Translations under genes and position numbers: made by a program
Shown: positions 1 through 12,300 of the stretch, one piece after another
Layout: each line of letters starts with the position of its first letter
Position numbering within the stretch: the stretch's first letter is position 1
Source: Primulina eburnea
Lineage: Eukaryota; Streptophyta; Magnoliopsida; Lamiales; Gesneriaceae
Assembly (NCBI RefSeq): GCF_022965805.1
Contig: NW_027331510.1
Span: 744,001-808,000, forward strand
Direction of reading: 5' to 3'
DNA: 64,000 bases
Notes under the pieces: generated by a model
Told to the model about the DNA's origin: nothing
Seen by the model: only the letters and a program-made list of their open reading frames with translations
Databases searched by the model: none

Positions 1-1509
1 GGTTATTATTTATTTGAGGTATTAGTTGGTGTTGATTGTTCGTTTCAGCGTTTCGGATCGATTTTAGTTGAGTTTCTACTGTTCATTGCCGTGAGTTGAG
101 TGCACCCGCGCTCTTAGATGAGTGCCCCCGCGGTGTACTATTCATCATTTTGGATTTGGAGGGCCGTAACATGACCGCACCCGCGGCAGTGCAAGGACCG
201 CACCCGCGGTGAGACCGCACCCGCGGTAATTGTAGGACCGCACCCGCGGTCTTCGTGCATGGGAATTATTTTGGAATGCCGTGAGCATGGCGCACCCGCG
301 GTGCTTGTGTGACCGCACCCGCGGTGTAAGTATGGGCGAGTTATTTAGTACCTTTTTGATTGAGTTGACTTCATTCCATACCTTATCCTATCTACTTTTC
401 GAGATTTCCTCTCTAGCTTCAAGGGTTTTCTTCCATTTCAATTGCTTCCTACCTTTGATTCTTGGCTTTGTTTCGATTTCCGACTTGAGATCATCGTTCT
501 CCGTGGTATAAGGAAGCTTAGGTAAGTTTTTTGGTGCGATTCTATTGAGGTTTTGAGTTAAGGGTTATTTTGGATTTGATGTTTGAGTTGTTTAATGGAT
601 TATTTGACTTGTACTTGTGGATATAGAGTTGATATTGGTGTTATTTATGGATTATTGTTATAGGTGGTGTACCAAGAGCTTATTTGAGGTGTTCTATTGG
701 GTAGTAAGTGGAATTTCATCCCTTTGCTCACATGATTGATATATGTATTGTGTTTTAAAGATTTTAAAGTGCTATTCCCTTCCATTGAACTATTGTTATG
801 TATTGATTTCATTGATTATCTATTGGAGGCATTGATGTCTCACCATTGTTATAAAGGGAATACAAGATATTATGAGATTGCGAAACGACGGCCTTAAATG
901 CGATTGAGAATTCAAATGTTTTATTGGATTGATTAATCATAGCCATGGCATTGCATGCAATTAGATGATCATCGACCATAGGCTTTTATCCCCTCACAGT
1001 TATCGATTTATATCGATGGGATATTGGCAACCACAGTCACAGATACTATTGATATCAATCCAACCATAGAAAAGAGAATACCATCGTATTGCTATCTATT
1101 GCTATGCTATTGCTACAGTTATTGCTACAGTATTCATGTTTCAGAGTCGATGGTATTTATGATTTAAAAGCCATGTTTTACAGAGTATACTATGTATCAT
1201 TGCTATGTAGAGTTCCACTTGCTGAGATTTATTCTCATTTCAGTTTATTCATGTGATGCAGATAAGAGCGACAGACCGGGGCAGTGATCGTGGATGGGGG
1301 TCATATGCATGCACCGTTGGAAGGAAGAATATTTTGTATTATTTTGGGACATGATCATAAGAATGATTATTTTGTATTTTGTATGTCATTTGAATGATCA
1401 TGTGATTATTTTGTAAACATTTTATGAAATGTATTTTGAAACTCCTTCCATTTGAAAGAAAATTTTAAATTCCGCTGTATTTTTAATTGTAACGGGTCAG
1501 GGTGTCACA
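1..1509 (+). repeat. 5' LTR of element 1 (partial at window edge)
   Basis: Matches 6201-7709 with an exact offset of 6200 and no difference found by eye. It ends in TGTCACA. It contains a GC-rich hairpin cluster (100-325), a consensus 5' splice site (AG|GTAAGT, intron side starting at 522) and a candidate acceptor (GATGCAG ending at 1261). Short ORFs inside it are not considered genes. Confidence 0.93.
100..325. repeat. GC-rich hairpin cluster in LTR, family A
   Basis: The 14-mer ACCGCACCCGCGGT (arms ACCGC/GCGGT, loop ACCC) occurs at 197-210, 214-227, 237-250 and 312-325, with a near copy at 174-187 and shorter variants on either side. Spacing is irregular, about 17-75 bp. The copy in the 3' LTR is at 6300-6525. 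Confidence 0.85.
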
Positions 1510-1514
1510 TTTAG

Positions 1515-1526
1515 TGGTATCAGAGC
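1515..1526 (+). other. Primer binding site, initiator methionine tRNA type (element 1)
   Basis: TGGTATCAGAGC lies five bases after the LTR end. This is the usual plant LTR-retrotransposon site complementary to the 3' end of initiator tRNA-Met. Confidence 0.9.
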
Positions 1527-1640
1527 GGTGTTCTTCGGACCAATGCATATGACTTCGTCTACTTTCAACTGTCCGGGTATGTTTTCTTGCATCTATCTAT
1601 TGTTATATATTGATTGGTGTCTTGTGAGCAATTGTAGAGT

Positions 1641-4600
1641 ATGCCTCCTAAGCGTAAGGCGGCAGAGGGTGAGGATAGTTCTTCCTCGAGAGTTGTCGAC
1701 GAGTTCGGCAAGTTGCTTAAGGAGCAGGCCAAGGTGCATAGCGATCAGATTCAGCAGTTGCTCCGATTGCAGGGAGCAGGTCAGGGTCGAGGCCAAGTGA
1801 GAGGTCAGGTTGCTCAGGCAGTTGGCACTGATGCCGTCTTTTCTGCTTTCAAGAGAATGGATCCACCGGAATTCGCAGGTAGCACCGATCCTCTTGTTGC
1901 TGTCGAGTGGGTCAAGGCTTTAGAAGCGATCTTCGATCATCTCCAGTATGAGGATAAAGATAGGATCAGCTGTGCAGTGTTCTTGTTGGTTAAAGCTGCA
2001 CGTATCTGGTGGAATGCTACGAAAGTTGGAGTTGATGTTGCGACACTGAAGTGGTCAGAGTTCACTGACTTGTTCTACGACAAGTATTTCCCCGATGCAC
2101 TTCGAGCGAGGAAGGTTACGGAGTTCTTGGAGCTTCGACAGGGGAGCATGGATGTTGGCCAGTATATTTTGAAGTTCGAGGAGGGTTGCCTTTTTGCTCC
2201 GTATGTTGCATCCAATGACAAAGATAAAGGCGCTCACTTCATTCGAGGCCTTAGAGCGGAGATCAGGCGGGATATCAATATGTCCAAGGCCGTTACTTTC
2301 AAGGAGATTGTGTCCAAAGCTTTGTTGGCCGAGCAGGATGAGAAGGACATCGCCAGGGAGAGGCAAGAGAGACACCAGGCCATTGCTCAGAGAGGCCAGG
2401 GTTCGAATCAGAGGGGCAGGGATCGTTTCAAGGGCAAGGGCAAGATGGAGCCGAGTCCTAGACCTCCGCCAGTTCCATTTGATCCCGAGAAGCCTCAGTG
2501 TCCTAAGTGTGGTAAGCATCATCGAGGAGAGTGCAGATTGGGCACTCATACTTGTTTTCGTTGTGGCGCGGCAGGCCACGTTGCCAGGAATTGCCCGAGG
2601 GGAGATAGCCAAGGGAAGGTGCAGGGTCGTATCTTTGCGATGACGAAGGAAGGTATTAATCGTGACTCTTCATTGATCCTTAGTACTATTTTGATTTCAG
2701 GCAGAGTAGCTACTACTTTGATTGATACTGGTGCTACTCATTCTTTTATGTCTGATTTGTTTTTGAGATCTTTGGGTATAGTTCCTTCTGTTCTTCCCCT
2801 TCAGCTTAGTGTTATTTTGCCTTCGGGGGACGTGTTGTGCCCGACATCGATTGTCTTTGCGTGCCCTGTTCGTATTGAGGAGCGAGTTGTATTCGCTGAT
2901 TTGATTGTTATCCCTATGGTTGCTTTTGATGTTATTCTTGGCATGGATTGGCTTTCGACTTACCGTGCAGTTATCGATTGTGTTGCTAAGAAGGTGACTT
3001 TTGCAGATGATGGCCAGGGAGGAGCGCTCGCCAGTGAAGGTACTTCGCTGGTCCTTCCTTTTATTTCTTGTCTTGAGGCTGAGAGATTGATTTGTAGAGG
3101 TTGCGATGGGTTTCTTGCTTCTATTGTGGATGTTGATAGATTGATTAAGTTGAATGTAGATGATATTGATGTGGTGAGGGAGTTTGCTGATGTGTTTGAG
3201 GATGATGTTCCGGGTTTGCCGCCGGATAGGGATGTTGAGTTTGTGATTGATTTAGCTCCTGGTACGGTTCCTATCTCTAAGGCTCCGTACCGGATGGCCC
3301 CTACTGAGATGAAGGAGTTGAAGGAGCAGTTGCAGGATCTTTTAGACAAGGGCTTTATTCGTCCGAGTTCTTCGCCTTGGGGAGCTCCAGTTCTTTTTGT
3401 CAAGAAGAAGGATGGTTCCTTGCGGCTGTGTATCGACTACAGGGAGCTCAACAAAGTGACTGTCAAGAACAAGTATCCGTTGCCTCGGATAGATGATTTG
3501 TTTGATCAGCTCCATGGTGCCACTGTATTCTCGAAGATTGATCTTCGGTCTGGCTACTATCAGTTGAAGGTTAGGGAGTCTGATATCCCTAAGACAGCTT
3601 TCCGGACCAGGTACGGTCACTATGAGTTTCTTGTGATGTCTTTTGGTTTGACCAATGCCCCTTCAGTCTTCATGGACCTGATGAACCGTGTGTTCAAGCC
3701 TTATCTGGATAGCTTCGTCATTGTCTTCATCGATGATATTCTTATCTATTCCAAGACCAGAGAGCTTCATGCCGAGCATCTCAGAGTTGTCCTTCAGTTG
3801 TTGCGAGAGAAGAGGCTTTTTGCCAAGCTGAAGAAGTGTGAGTTTTGGCTGGATCAGATTTCTTTTCTAGGCCATGTTGTTTCGAGAGATGGCATTGCTG
3901 TTGATCCATTGAAGATTGAGGCGATTCAGAGTTGGCCTATTCCTACCACTGTTTCAGAGGTTCGCAGTTTCCTTGGTTTGGCGGGTTACTATCGTCGTTT
4001 CATTTCAGGTTTCTCCAAGATTGCCCTGCCATTGTCCAATCTGACGAGGAAGACTGTGAAGTTCGAGTGGTCTATCGATTGCCAGAGTGCATTCCAGGAG
4101 TTGAAGGACAGATTGACGACAGCTCCTGTTCTTTCTTTGCCCAGTGGTTCAGAGGACTTTGTTGTCTATACCGATGCGTCGAAGAGAGGCCTTGGTGCAG
4201 TTCTGATGCAGCGAGGTAAGGTCATTGCCTATGCTTCTCGCCAGTTGAAGGATTATGAGAGGAATTATCCGACGCATGATTTGGAGCTAGCAGCTGTGGT
4301 TTTCGCCTTGAAGATTTGGAGACATTACTTGTATGGCGAAAAGTGTGAGATCTTCACAGACCACAAGAGTTTGAAGTATCTGTTTTCGCAGAAAGAGCTC
4401 AATATGAGGCAGAGGAGGTGGTTAGAGCTGGTCAAGGATTATGATGTGACTATCAGCTATCACCCAGGGAAGGCAAATGTTGTGGCTGATGCTTTGAGCC
4501 GCAAGTCGAGTGCTTCATTGAGTTCGTTGATTCAGAGGCCATTGTTGATGGATTTGCAGAGAGAGGAGATTGATCTGGTGATTCCAGGGACCATTGCTCG

Positions 4601-6059
4601 TTTGTCAGCGTTGGTCATTCGATCTACATTGACGGACAGGATCCGTAGAGAGCAGTCGACTGATGTGCAGTTGCTAGAGTTGAGAGCTAGAGCCGAGGCT
4701 AGAGGGAATTCAGAGTTTGGTTCGAATGGTGATGGATTGGTGACTTTCAGAGGTCGCATTTGTGTTCCTTTTGGCGACGATATTCGTAGAGACGTCTTGA
4801 CGGAGGCTCATACCGCACCTTATTCGATTCATCCAGGCAGTACGAAGATGTATCAGGATCTTCGTCGACTTTACTGGTGGCCAGGTATGAAGAGAGATAT
4901 TGCTTTGTTCATTTCTCAGTGCCTTACTTGTCAGCAGGTTAAGATTGAGCATCAGAGACCTGCTGGGACATTGCTATCTTTGCCGATTCCTCAGTGGAAA
5001 TGGGAGCATATCACTATGGATTTTGTGACTGGTTTACCCAGGACGCAGAAGGGTTTCAATTCCATTTGGGTCATTGTTGATAGATTGACCAAGTCAGCTC
5101 ACTTTCTCCCAGTCAAGACGACTTATTCGATGTCACAGTATGCCGAGGACTACATTGCAGAGATTGTTAGACTTCATGGTGTGCCCGTGTCGATTGTGTC
5201 TAATCGTGATCCCAGGTTTACCTCCGAGTTTTGGAAGAGTCTTCACAGAGCTATGGGTTCTCGATTGGCTTTCAGTACAGCTTATCACCCGCAGAGCGAC
5301 GGTCAGTCAGAGAGAGTTATTCAGATTCTTGAGGATATGCTCAGAGCTTGTACTATTGATTATTCTGGTAGCTGGGATTCTAAATTGCCTCTTGTGGAGT
5401 TCACGTACAATAACAGTTACCAGGCGACGATTGGCATGGCACCGTATGAGGCACTTTATGGCAGGAAGTGTAGATCCCCTTTGTTTTGGGATGAGGTTGG
5501 TGAGAGGAAGATGTTGGGACCAGAGTTGGTCCAACAGACAGCCGATGTTGTTGCTGTGATCAGAGAGAGGATGAAGACTGCTCAGTCGAGGCAGAAGAGC
5601 TATGCAGATGTTCGTCGCAGACCTTTGCAGTTTGAGGTTGGCGATCATGTTTTTCTGAAGATAGCACCTCTCAAGGGTGTGATGAGATTTGGCAAGAAGG
5701 GCAAGTTGAGTCCTAGATTCATTGGTCCATTCGAGATATTGGACAGAGTTGGTGACAGAGCCTACAGATTAGCCCTACCGCCCAATCTTGACAGAGTCCA
5801 TAATGTGTTTCACGTATCGATGCTCAGGAAGTATATCGCAGATCCTTCCCATGTTCTTCGCCACGAGCCATTGGACTTGACGCCGAGTCTGACTTACCAT
5901 GAGATTCCGATTCAGATTTTGGATCGCACAGTTAGAGTTCTGAGGAACAAAGAGATCGGCATCGTTAAAGTCCTTTGGAGGAACCATTTGATCGAGGAGG
6001 CTACGTGGGAACCAGAGATTGAGATGAGAGAGAGGTATCCTGAGTTGTTCGTGCCGTGA
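1641..6059 (+). CDS. Gag-Pol polyprotein of element 1, 1472 residues
   Basis: One uninterrupted frame. Gag carries a CCHC zinc knuckle (C305, C308, H313, C318) with a second Cys/His cluster just before it (C287-C298). The protease has DTGA at 362-365. Reverse transcriptase has the [11 protein letters not shown] region and the catalytic box FIDD at 696-699. RNase H has TDASKRGLG (D845) and TDHKS. Integrase has the zinc-binding pattern H1057, H1064, C1094, C1097, then D1127 and E1224. The C-terminus (about 1427-1470) is a chromodomain of the Tekay lineage. The second catalytic aspartate of integrase, normally in SDRDPRF, is asparagine here (N1188, codon 5202-5204), while the related elements in this window keep D. 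The protein therefore looks complete but is predicted to lack integration activity. The start is the first ATG of the frame, 115 bp after the primer site. Confidence 0.95.
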   Translation: MPPKRKAAEGEDSSSSRVVDEFGKLLKEQAKVHSDQIQQLLRLQGAGQGRGQVRGQVAQAVGTDAVFSAFKRMDPPEFAGSTDPLVAVEWVKALEAIFDHLQYEDKDRISCAVFLLVKAARIWWNATKVGVDVATLKWSEFTDLFYDKYFPDALRARKVTEFLELRQGSMDVGQYILKFEEGCLFAPYVASNDKDKGAHFIRGLRAEIRRDINMSKAVTFKEIVSKALLAEQDEKDIARERQERHQAIAQRGQGSNQRGRDRFKGKGKMEPSPRPPPVPFDPEKPQCPKCGKHHRGECRLGTHTCFRCGAAGHVARNCPRGDSQGKVQGRIFAMTKEGINRDSSLILSTILISGRVATTLIDTGATHSFMSDLFLRSLGIVPSVLPLQLSVILPSGDVLCPTSIVFACPVRIEERVVFADLIVIPMVAFDVILGMDWLSTYRAVIDCVAKKVTFADDGQGGALASEGTSLVLPFISCLEAERLICRGCDGFLASIVDVDRLIKLNVDDIDVVREFADVFEDDVPGLPPDRDVEFVIDLAPGTVPISKAPYRMAPTEMKELKEQLQDLLDKGFIRPSSSPWGAPVLFVKKKDGSLRLCIDYRELNKVTVKNKYPLPRIDDLFDQLHGATVFSKIDLRSGYYQLKVRESDIPKTAFRTRYGHYEFLVMSFGLTNAPSVFMDLMNRVFKPYLDSFVIVFIDDILIYSKTRELHAEHLRVVLQLLREKRLFAKLKKCEFWLDQISFLGHVVSRDGIAVDPLKIEAIQSWPIPTTVSEVRSFLGLAGYYRRFISGFSKIALPLSNLTRKTVKFEWSIDCQSAFQELKDRLTTAPVLSLPSGSEDFVVYTDASKRGLGAVLMQRGKVIAYASRQLKDYERNYPTHDLELAAVVFALKIWRHYLYGEKCEIFTDHKSLKYLFSQKELNMRQRRWLELVKDYDVTISYHPGKANVVADALSRKSSASLSSLIQRPLLMDLQREEIDLVIPGTIARLSALVIRSTLTDRIRREQSTDVQLLELRARAEARGNSEFGSNGDGLVTFRGRICVPFGDDIRRDVLTEAHTAPYSIHPGSTKMYQDLRRLYWWPGMKRDIALFISQCLTCQQVKIEHQRPAGTLLSLPIPQWKWEHITMDFVTGLPRTQKGFNSIWVIVDRLTKSAHFLPVKTTYSMSQYAEDYIAEIVRLHGVPVSIVSNRDPRFTSEFWKSLHRAMGSRLAFSTAYHPQSDGQSERVIQILEDMLRACTIDYSGSWDSKLPLVEFTYNNSYQATIGMAPYEALYGRKCRSPLFWDEVGERKMLGPELVQQTADVVAVIRERMKTAQSRQKSYADVRRRPLQFEVGDHVFLKIAPLKGVMRFGKKGKLSPRFIGPFEILDRVGDRAYRLALPPNLDRVHNVFHVSMLRKYIADPSHVLRHEPLDLTPSLTYHEIPIQILDRTVRVLRNKEIGIVKVLWRNHLIEEATWEPEIEMRERYPELFVP

Positions 6060-6086
6060 CGTCAATTTCGAGGACGAAATTTCTCT

Positions 6087-6098
6087 AAGGAGGGGAGA
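6087..6098 (+). other. Polypurine tract of element 1
   Basis: AAGGAGGGGAGA lies just upstream of the TG that opens the 3' LTR at 6100, the expected primer for plus-strand DNA synthesis. Confidence 0.85.
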
Positions 6099-6099
6099 T

Positions 6100-7709
6100 T
6101 GTAATAGCCGAGCCCGGTGTACGGTACGGTTTAAGCTTTATTGTGTTATTTGGGTTTATGATTAGTTATTTATAGTTGTGTTTTGGGCTATAGTATTATT
6201 GGTTATTATTTATTTGAGGTATTAGTTGGTGTTGATTGTTCGTTTCAGCGTTTCGGATCGATTTTAGTTGAGTTTCTACTGTTCATTGCCGTGAGTTGAG
6301 TGCACCCGCGCTCTTAGATGAGTGCCCCCGCGGTGTACTATTCATCATTTTGGATTTGGAGGGCCGTAACATGACCGCACCCGCGGCAGTGCAAGGACCG
6401 CACCCGCGGTGAGACCGCACCCGCGGTAATTGTAGGACCGCACCCGCGGTCTTCGTGCATGGGAATTATTTTGGAATGCCGTGAGCATGGCGCACCCGCG
6501 GTGCTTGTGTGACCGCACCCGCGGTGTAAGTATGGGCGAGTTATTTAGTACCTTTTTGATTGAGTTGACTTCATTCCATACCTTATCCTATCTACTTTTC
6601 GAGATTTCCTCTCTAGCTTCAAGGGTTTTCTTCCATTTCAATTGCTTCCTACCTTTGATTCTTGGCTTTGTTTCGATTTCCGACTTGAGATCATCGTTCT
6701 CCGTGGTATAAGGAAGCTTAGGTAAGTTTTTTGGTGCGATTCTATTGAGGTTTTGAGTTAAGGGTTATTTTGGATTTGATGTTTGAGTTGTTTAATGGAT
6801 TATTTGACTTGTACTTGTGGATATAGAGTTGATATTGGTGTTATTTATGGATTATTGTTATAGGTGGTGTACCAAGAGCTTATTTGAGGTGTTCTATTGG
6901 GTAGTAAGTGGAATTTCATCCCTTTGCTCACATGATTGATATATGTATTGTGTTTTAAAGATTTTAAAGTGCTATTCCCTTCCATTGAACTATTGTTATG
7001 TATTGATTTCATTGATTATCTATTGGAGGCATTGATGTCTCACCATTGTTATAAAGGGAATACAAGATATTATGAGATTGCGAAACGACGGCCTTAAATG
7101 CGATTGAGAATTCAAATGTTTTATTGGATTGATTAATCATAGCCATGGCATTGCATGCAATTAGATGATCATCGACCATAGGCTTTTATCCCCTCACAGT
7201 TATCGATTTATATCGATGGGATATTGGCAACCACAGTCACAGATACTATTGATATCAATCCAACCATAGAAAAGAGAATACCATCGTATTGCTATCTATT
7301 GCTATGCTATTGCTACAGTTATTGCTACAGTATTCATGTTTCAGAGTCGATGGTATTTATGATTTAAAAGCCATGTTTTACAGAGTATACTATGTATCAT
7401 TGCTATGTAGAGTTCCACTTGCTGAGATTTATTCTCATTTCAGTTTATTCATGTGATGCAGATAAGAGCGACAGACCGGGGCAGTGATCGTGGATGGGGG
7501 TCATATGCATGCACCGTTGGAAGGAAGAATATTTTGTATTATTTTGGGACATGATCATAAGAATGATTATTTTGTATTTTGTATGTCATTTGAATGATCA
7601 TGTGATTATTTTGTAAACATTTTATGAAATGTATTTTGAAACTCCTTCCATTTGAAAGAAAATTTTAAATTCCGCTGTATTTTTAATTGTAACGGGTCAG
7701 GGTGTCACA
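6100..7709 (+). repeat. 3' LTR of element 1, 1610 bp
   Basis: Begins TGTAATAGCC, ends GTGTCACA, and repeats window positions 1-1509 after its first 100 bases. The next bases (TTAGA, 7710-7714) would be the right-hand target duplication. Confidence 0.94.
6300..6525. repeat. GC-rich hairpin cluster, family A, 3' LTR copy
   Basis: Identical copy of the cluster at 100-325, at LTR positions about 200-426. The consensus splice donor AG|GTAAGT follows about 195 bp later (intron side starting at 6722). Confidence 0.85.
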
Positions 7710-9192
7710 TTAGATGTTTTTGATTGTTCGTTTCAGTGTTTCGGTTCGATTTTAGTTGTTTGAGTACTGTTCATTGCCGTGACTAGAGTGCACCCGCGCT
7801 CTTAGAGGAGTGCCCCCGCGGTGTACTATTCATCATTTTGGATTTGGAAGGCCGTGGCATCACCGCACCCGCGGCAGTGCAAGGACCGCACCTGCGGTCA
7901 GACCGCACCCGCGGTAATTGTAGCACCGCACCCGCGGTCATCGTGTATGGAATTTATTTTGGTTGGCCGAAGGCATAGCGCACCCACGGTGCTAGCAGAA
8001 GCGCACCCGCGGTCTAGGTATGGGCGAGTTTTTAAGTTACTTTTTGGGAGTGGTTGGCCATACTTTCCCTTATCTTTTCCCTTCCAACTCGTTTTCTCTC
8101 CATTTGCAAGGGTTTTCTTCCATTTCAATTGCTTCCTACCTTTGATTCTTGGAGTTGTTTGGATTTTCGACTTGAGATCGACGTTCTCCTTGGTGCTAGG
8201 AAGCTTAGGTAAGCTTTTGGTGAGATTCTATTAAGGTTTTGAGTTAAGAGTTGACTTGGGTTTGATATTTTGTTGGTTTAATGGATTATTTGACTTGTAT
8301 TTGTGGATATAGAGTTGATATTGGTGTTATTTATGGATTATTGTTGTAGGTGGTGTGCAAGAGTATAGTTTAGAGGTGTTCTATTGGTTTGTAAGTGGAA
8401 TTTCATCTCTTTGCTCACATGATATTATATGTATTGTGTTTTAAAGGTTTCAAAGTGATATTCCCTTCAATTGATTCATTGTTATGTATTGATTCCATTG
8501 CTATGATTATTGGAGACAATTGATGTCTCACTATTGTTAAAAGGGAATACAAGAGTAAAGATAGAGTTTACAAAACGACGGTTTTAATGCTATTCAGAGT
8601 TCAAATGTTTTATTGGATTGATAGAACATAGTCAGAAAATTGCATGCAATTAGTTGATCAACGACCATAGGCTTATATCCCTCAGAGTTATCGGTTTATA
8701 TCTATTTGGGATACGAGCGACCACAGACAGAGATACTATTGATATCAATCCAACCAGAGAAAAGAGAAATACCATCTTATTGCTATGATATTGCTACAGT
8801 TATTGCTACAGTATTTACGTTTCAGAGTTGATGGTATTTATGATTTCAAAGTCATGTTTTACAGAGTATGATATGTATCATTGTTATGTAAGAGTTCCAC
8901 TTGCTGAGATTTATTCTCATTTCAGTTATTTCATGTGATGCAGATAAGAGTGACGGACCAGGACGTTGACTGTGGATGGGGGTCATATGCATACGAAGAT
9001 TGGAAGGATGATTATTTTGTTATCATTTTGTAACATGATCACACTAATGATATTTTGTATTTTGCTATGTCATTGGAATGATCATGTATTTATTTTGTAA
9101 ATATTTTATGAAATGTATTTTGAAACTCCTTCCATTGAAAGAAAATTTTAAATTCCGCTGTATATTTTATTGTTACGGGTCAGGGTGTCACA
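7710..9192 (+). repeat. 5' LTR of element 2, part downstream of the element 1 insertion
   Basis: Matches 13909-15391 at a constant offset of 6199. It ends TGTCACA at 9192. The family A hairpin cluster lies at about 7790-8015, partly eroded by substitutions. Confidence 0.9.
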
Positions 9193-9197
9193 TTTAG

Positions 9198-9210
9198 TGG
9201 TATCAGAGCA
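9198..9210 (+). other. Primer binding site, initiator methionine tRNA type (element 2)
   Basis: TGGTATCAGAGCA five bases after the LTR end, as in element 1. Confidence 0.88.
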
Positions 9211-9330
9211 CCGGTTCTTCGGACCAATGCATATGACTTCGTCTACTTTCAACTGTCCGGGTATGTTTTCTTTGCATCTATCTATTCATTGTTATCTATT
9301 GATTTGTGTCTTGTGAGCAAATTGTAGAGT

Positions 9331-12300
9331 ATGCCACCTAAGAGGAAAACCGTAGAGGGTGAGGATAGTTCTTCCTCGAGAGTTGTCGATGATTTCGGCA
9401 AGTTGCTTAAGGAACAGGCTAAGGTGCATAGCGAGCAGATTCAGCAGCTCATTCGTATGCAAGGTACAGGCCAAGGTAGAGGGCAAGGTAGAGTTCCAGT
9501 AGCTCAGGCAGTTGGCACCGATGCCGTCTTTTCTGCTTTTAAGAGGATGGATCCACTGGAATTCGCAGGTAGTTCTGATCTGTTAGTGGCTGTTGAGTGG
9601 GTCAAGGCGCTTGAAGCTATCTTCGACCATTTACAGTATGAGGACAAAGACAGGATCAGCTGTGCAGTTTTCATGTTGGTAAAGGCTGCACGTATCTGGT
9701 GGAATGCGACTAAGGTTGGTGTTGATGTTTCGACTTTGAAGTGGTCTGAGTTCACTGATTTGTTCTACGACAAGTATTTCCCCGATGCACTTCGAGCGAG
9801 GAAGGTTACGGAGTTCTTGGAGCTTCGTCAGGGGAGCATGGATGTCGGTGAGTATATTCTGAAGTTTGAGGAGGGTTGCTTATTTGCTCCGTATATTGCT
9901 TCGAACGACAAAGACAAAGGTGCTCATTTCATTCGAAGCCTCAGAGCTGAGATTCGACGAGATATCAATATGTCCAAGGCTGTGACTTTCAAGGAGATTG
10001 TGTCCAAAGCATTGTTGGCCGAGCAGGATGAGAAGGACATCACTAGAGAGAGGCAAGAGAGGCATCAAGCTGTTATTCAGAGAGGCCAGGGCTCGAATCA
10101 GAGAGGCAAGGATCGTTTCAAAGGCAAGGGCAAGATGGAGTCGAGTCCTAGACCACCGCCAGTTCCAGTTGATCCCGAGAAGCCTTTGTGTCCTAAGTGT
10201 GGCAAGCATCATCGAGGAGAGTGCAGATTTGGCACTCATTCCTGTTATCGTTGTGGCACGGCAGGCCATGTTGCCAGAGATTGTCCATGAGGAGCTAGCC
10301 AAGGGAAGGTGCAGGGTCGTATCTTTACGATGACTAAGGAAGGTATTAATCATGATTCTTCATTGATCTCTAGTACTATTTTGATTTCAGGCAGAGTAGC
10401 TACGACTTTGATTGATACTGGTGCTACTCATTCTTTTATGTCTGAATTGTTTTTGATATCTTTGGGTATAGTTCCTTCTGTTCTTCCCCTTCAGCTTAGT
10501 GTTATTTTGCCTTCGGGGGACGTGTTGTGCCCGACATCGATTGTGTATGCGTGCCCTGTTCGTATTGAGGAGCGAGTTGTCTTCGTTGATTTGATTGTTA
10601 TCCCTATGGTTGCCTTTGATGTTATTCTTGGCATGGATTGGCTTTCGACTTACCGTGCAGTTATCGATTGTGTTGCTAAGACAGTAGCTTTTGCAGATGA
10701 TGGCCAGGGAGGAGTTCTCTCCAGCACAGGTACTTCGCTGGTCCTTCCTTTTATTTCTTGTCTTGAGGCTGAGAGATTGCTGTGTAGAGGTTGCGATGGG
10801 TTTCTTGCTTCTATTGTGGATGTTGATAGACTGATTAAGTTGAATATAGATGATATTGATGTTGTGAGGGAGTTTGCTGATGTGTTTGAGGATGATGTTC
10901 CGGGTTTGCCGCCGGATAGAGATGTTGAGTTTGTGATCGATATAGCTCCAGGTACGGTTCCTATTTCTAGGGCTCCGTACAGGATGGCCCCTACCGAGAT
11001 GAAGGAGTTGAAGTCGCAGTTGCAGGATCTTTTAGACAAGGGTTTTATTCGTCCGAGTTCTTCGCCTTGGGGAGCTCCGGTTCTTTTTGTTAAGAAGAAA
11101 GATGGTTCTTTGCGGCTGTGTATCGACTACAGGGAGCTTAACAAAGTGACTGTGAAGAACAAGTATCCGTTGCCTCGGATAGATGATTTGTTTGATCAGC
11201 TTCATGGTGCTACTGTGTTTTCGAAGATTGATCTTCGGTCTGGCTACTATCAGTTGAAGGTTAGGAAGTCTGATATCCCTAAGACAGCGTTCTGTACTAG
11301 GTACGGCCATTACGAGTTTCTTGTTATGTCTTTTGGCCTGACCAATGCTCCTTCAGTCTTCATGGATTTGATGAACCGTGTGTTCAAGCCTTATCTGGAT
11401 AGCTTTGTCATTGTTTTTATCGACGACATCTTGATCTATTCCAAGACTAGAGAGCTTCATGCCGAGCATCTCCGAGTTGTTCTTCAGTTGTTGCGAGAGA
11501 AGAGGTTGTTTGCCAAGCTGAAGAAGTGTGAGTTTTGGCTGGATCAGATTTCTTTTCTAGGCCATGTGGTTTCGAAGGATGGCATTGCTGTTGATCCATT
11601 GAAGATAGACGATTCAGAATTGGCCTATTCCTTCTACTGTCTCAGAGGTACGCAGTTTCCTTGGTTTGGCGGGTTACTATCGTCGTTTCATTTCAGACTT
11701 TTCCAAGATTGTCCTGCCATTGTCCAATCTGACGAGGAAGACTGTGAAGTTCGAGTGGTCTATTGATTGCCAGAGTTCATTTCAAGAGTTGAAGGACAGG
11801 TTGACGACAGCTCCTGTTCTTTCTTTGCCCAGTGGTTCTGAGGATTTTGTTGTCTATACCGATGCGTCGAAGAGAGGCCTTGGTGCAGTGTTGATGCAGC
11901 GATGTAAGGTTATTGCCTATGCGTCTCGCCAGTTGAAGGATTATGAGAAGAATTATCCGACGCACGATTTAGAGCTGGCAGCTGTGGTTTTCGCCCTGAA
12001 GATTTGGAGATATATCTGTATGGCGAAAAGTGTGAGATCTTCACATACCACAAGAGCTTGAAGTATCTGTTCTCCCAGAAAGATCTCAACATGCGGCAGA
12101 GGAGGTGGTTAGAGCTTGTTAAGGATTATGATGTGGCGATCAGTTACCACCCAGGGAAAGCGAATGTAGTGGCTGATGCTTTGAGCCGTAAGTCGAGTGC
12201 TTCATTGAGTTCTTTGATTCAGAGGCCGTTGTTGATGGATTTGCAGAGATAGGAGATTGATTTGGTAGTTCCGGGGACCATTGCTCGCCTTTCAGCGTTG

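Larger units (their letters stand above)
1..7709 (+). mobile_element. Element 1: Tekay-type chromovirus LTR retrotransposon, coding frame intact, first ~100 bp outside the window
   Basis: A full Ty3/Gypsy layout is visible: 5' LTR, primer binding site, one gag-pol frame with a C-terminal chromodomain-like end, polypurine tract and 3' LTR. Comparison with the 3' LTR shows that the window opens at LTR position 101. The two LTRs looked identical wherever I compared them, which implies a very recent insertion. It is followed directly by the interior of a related LTR (element 2), so it appears to be nested in that LTR. The family is assigned to Tekay/Del from the long LTRs, the initiator-Met primer site and the C-terminal motif [15 protein letters not shown]. 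The left target duplication lies outside the window. Confidence 0.93.

Noticed and set aside
100..325. Regularly repeated GC-rich motifs that could suggest a CRISPR array
   Set aside because: Spacers are irregular and short, the motifs sit inside plant LTRs in every family, and no cas-like gene or prokaryotic sequence is present.
281..511. 76-codon frame in the element 1 LTR, repeated at 6481-6711, and similar frames at 7821-8234 and 14020-14433
   Set aside because: They lie inside LTRs across the hairpin cluster and splice-donor region, with no recognisable protein motif. They are duplicated only because the LTRs are.
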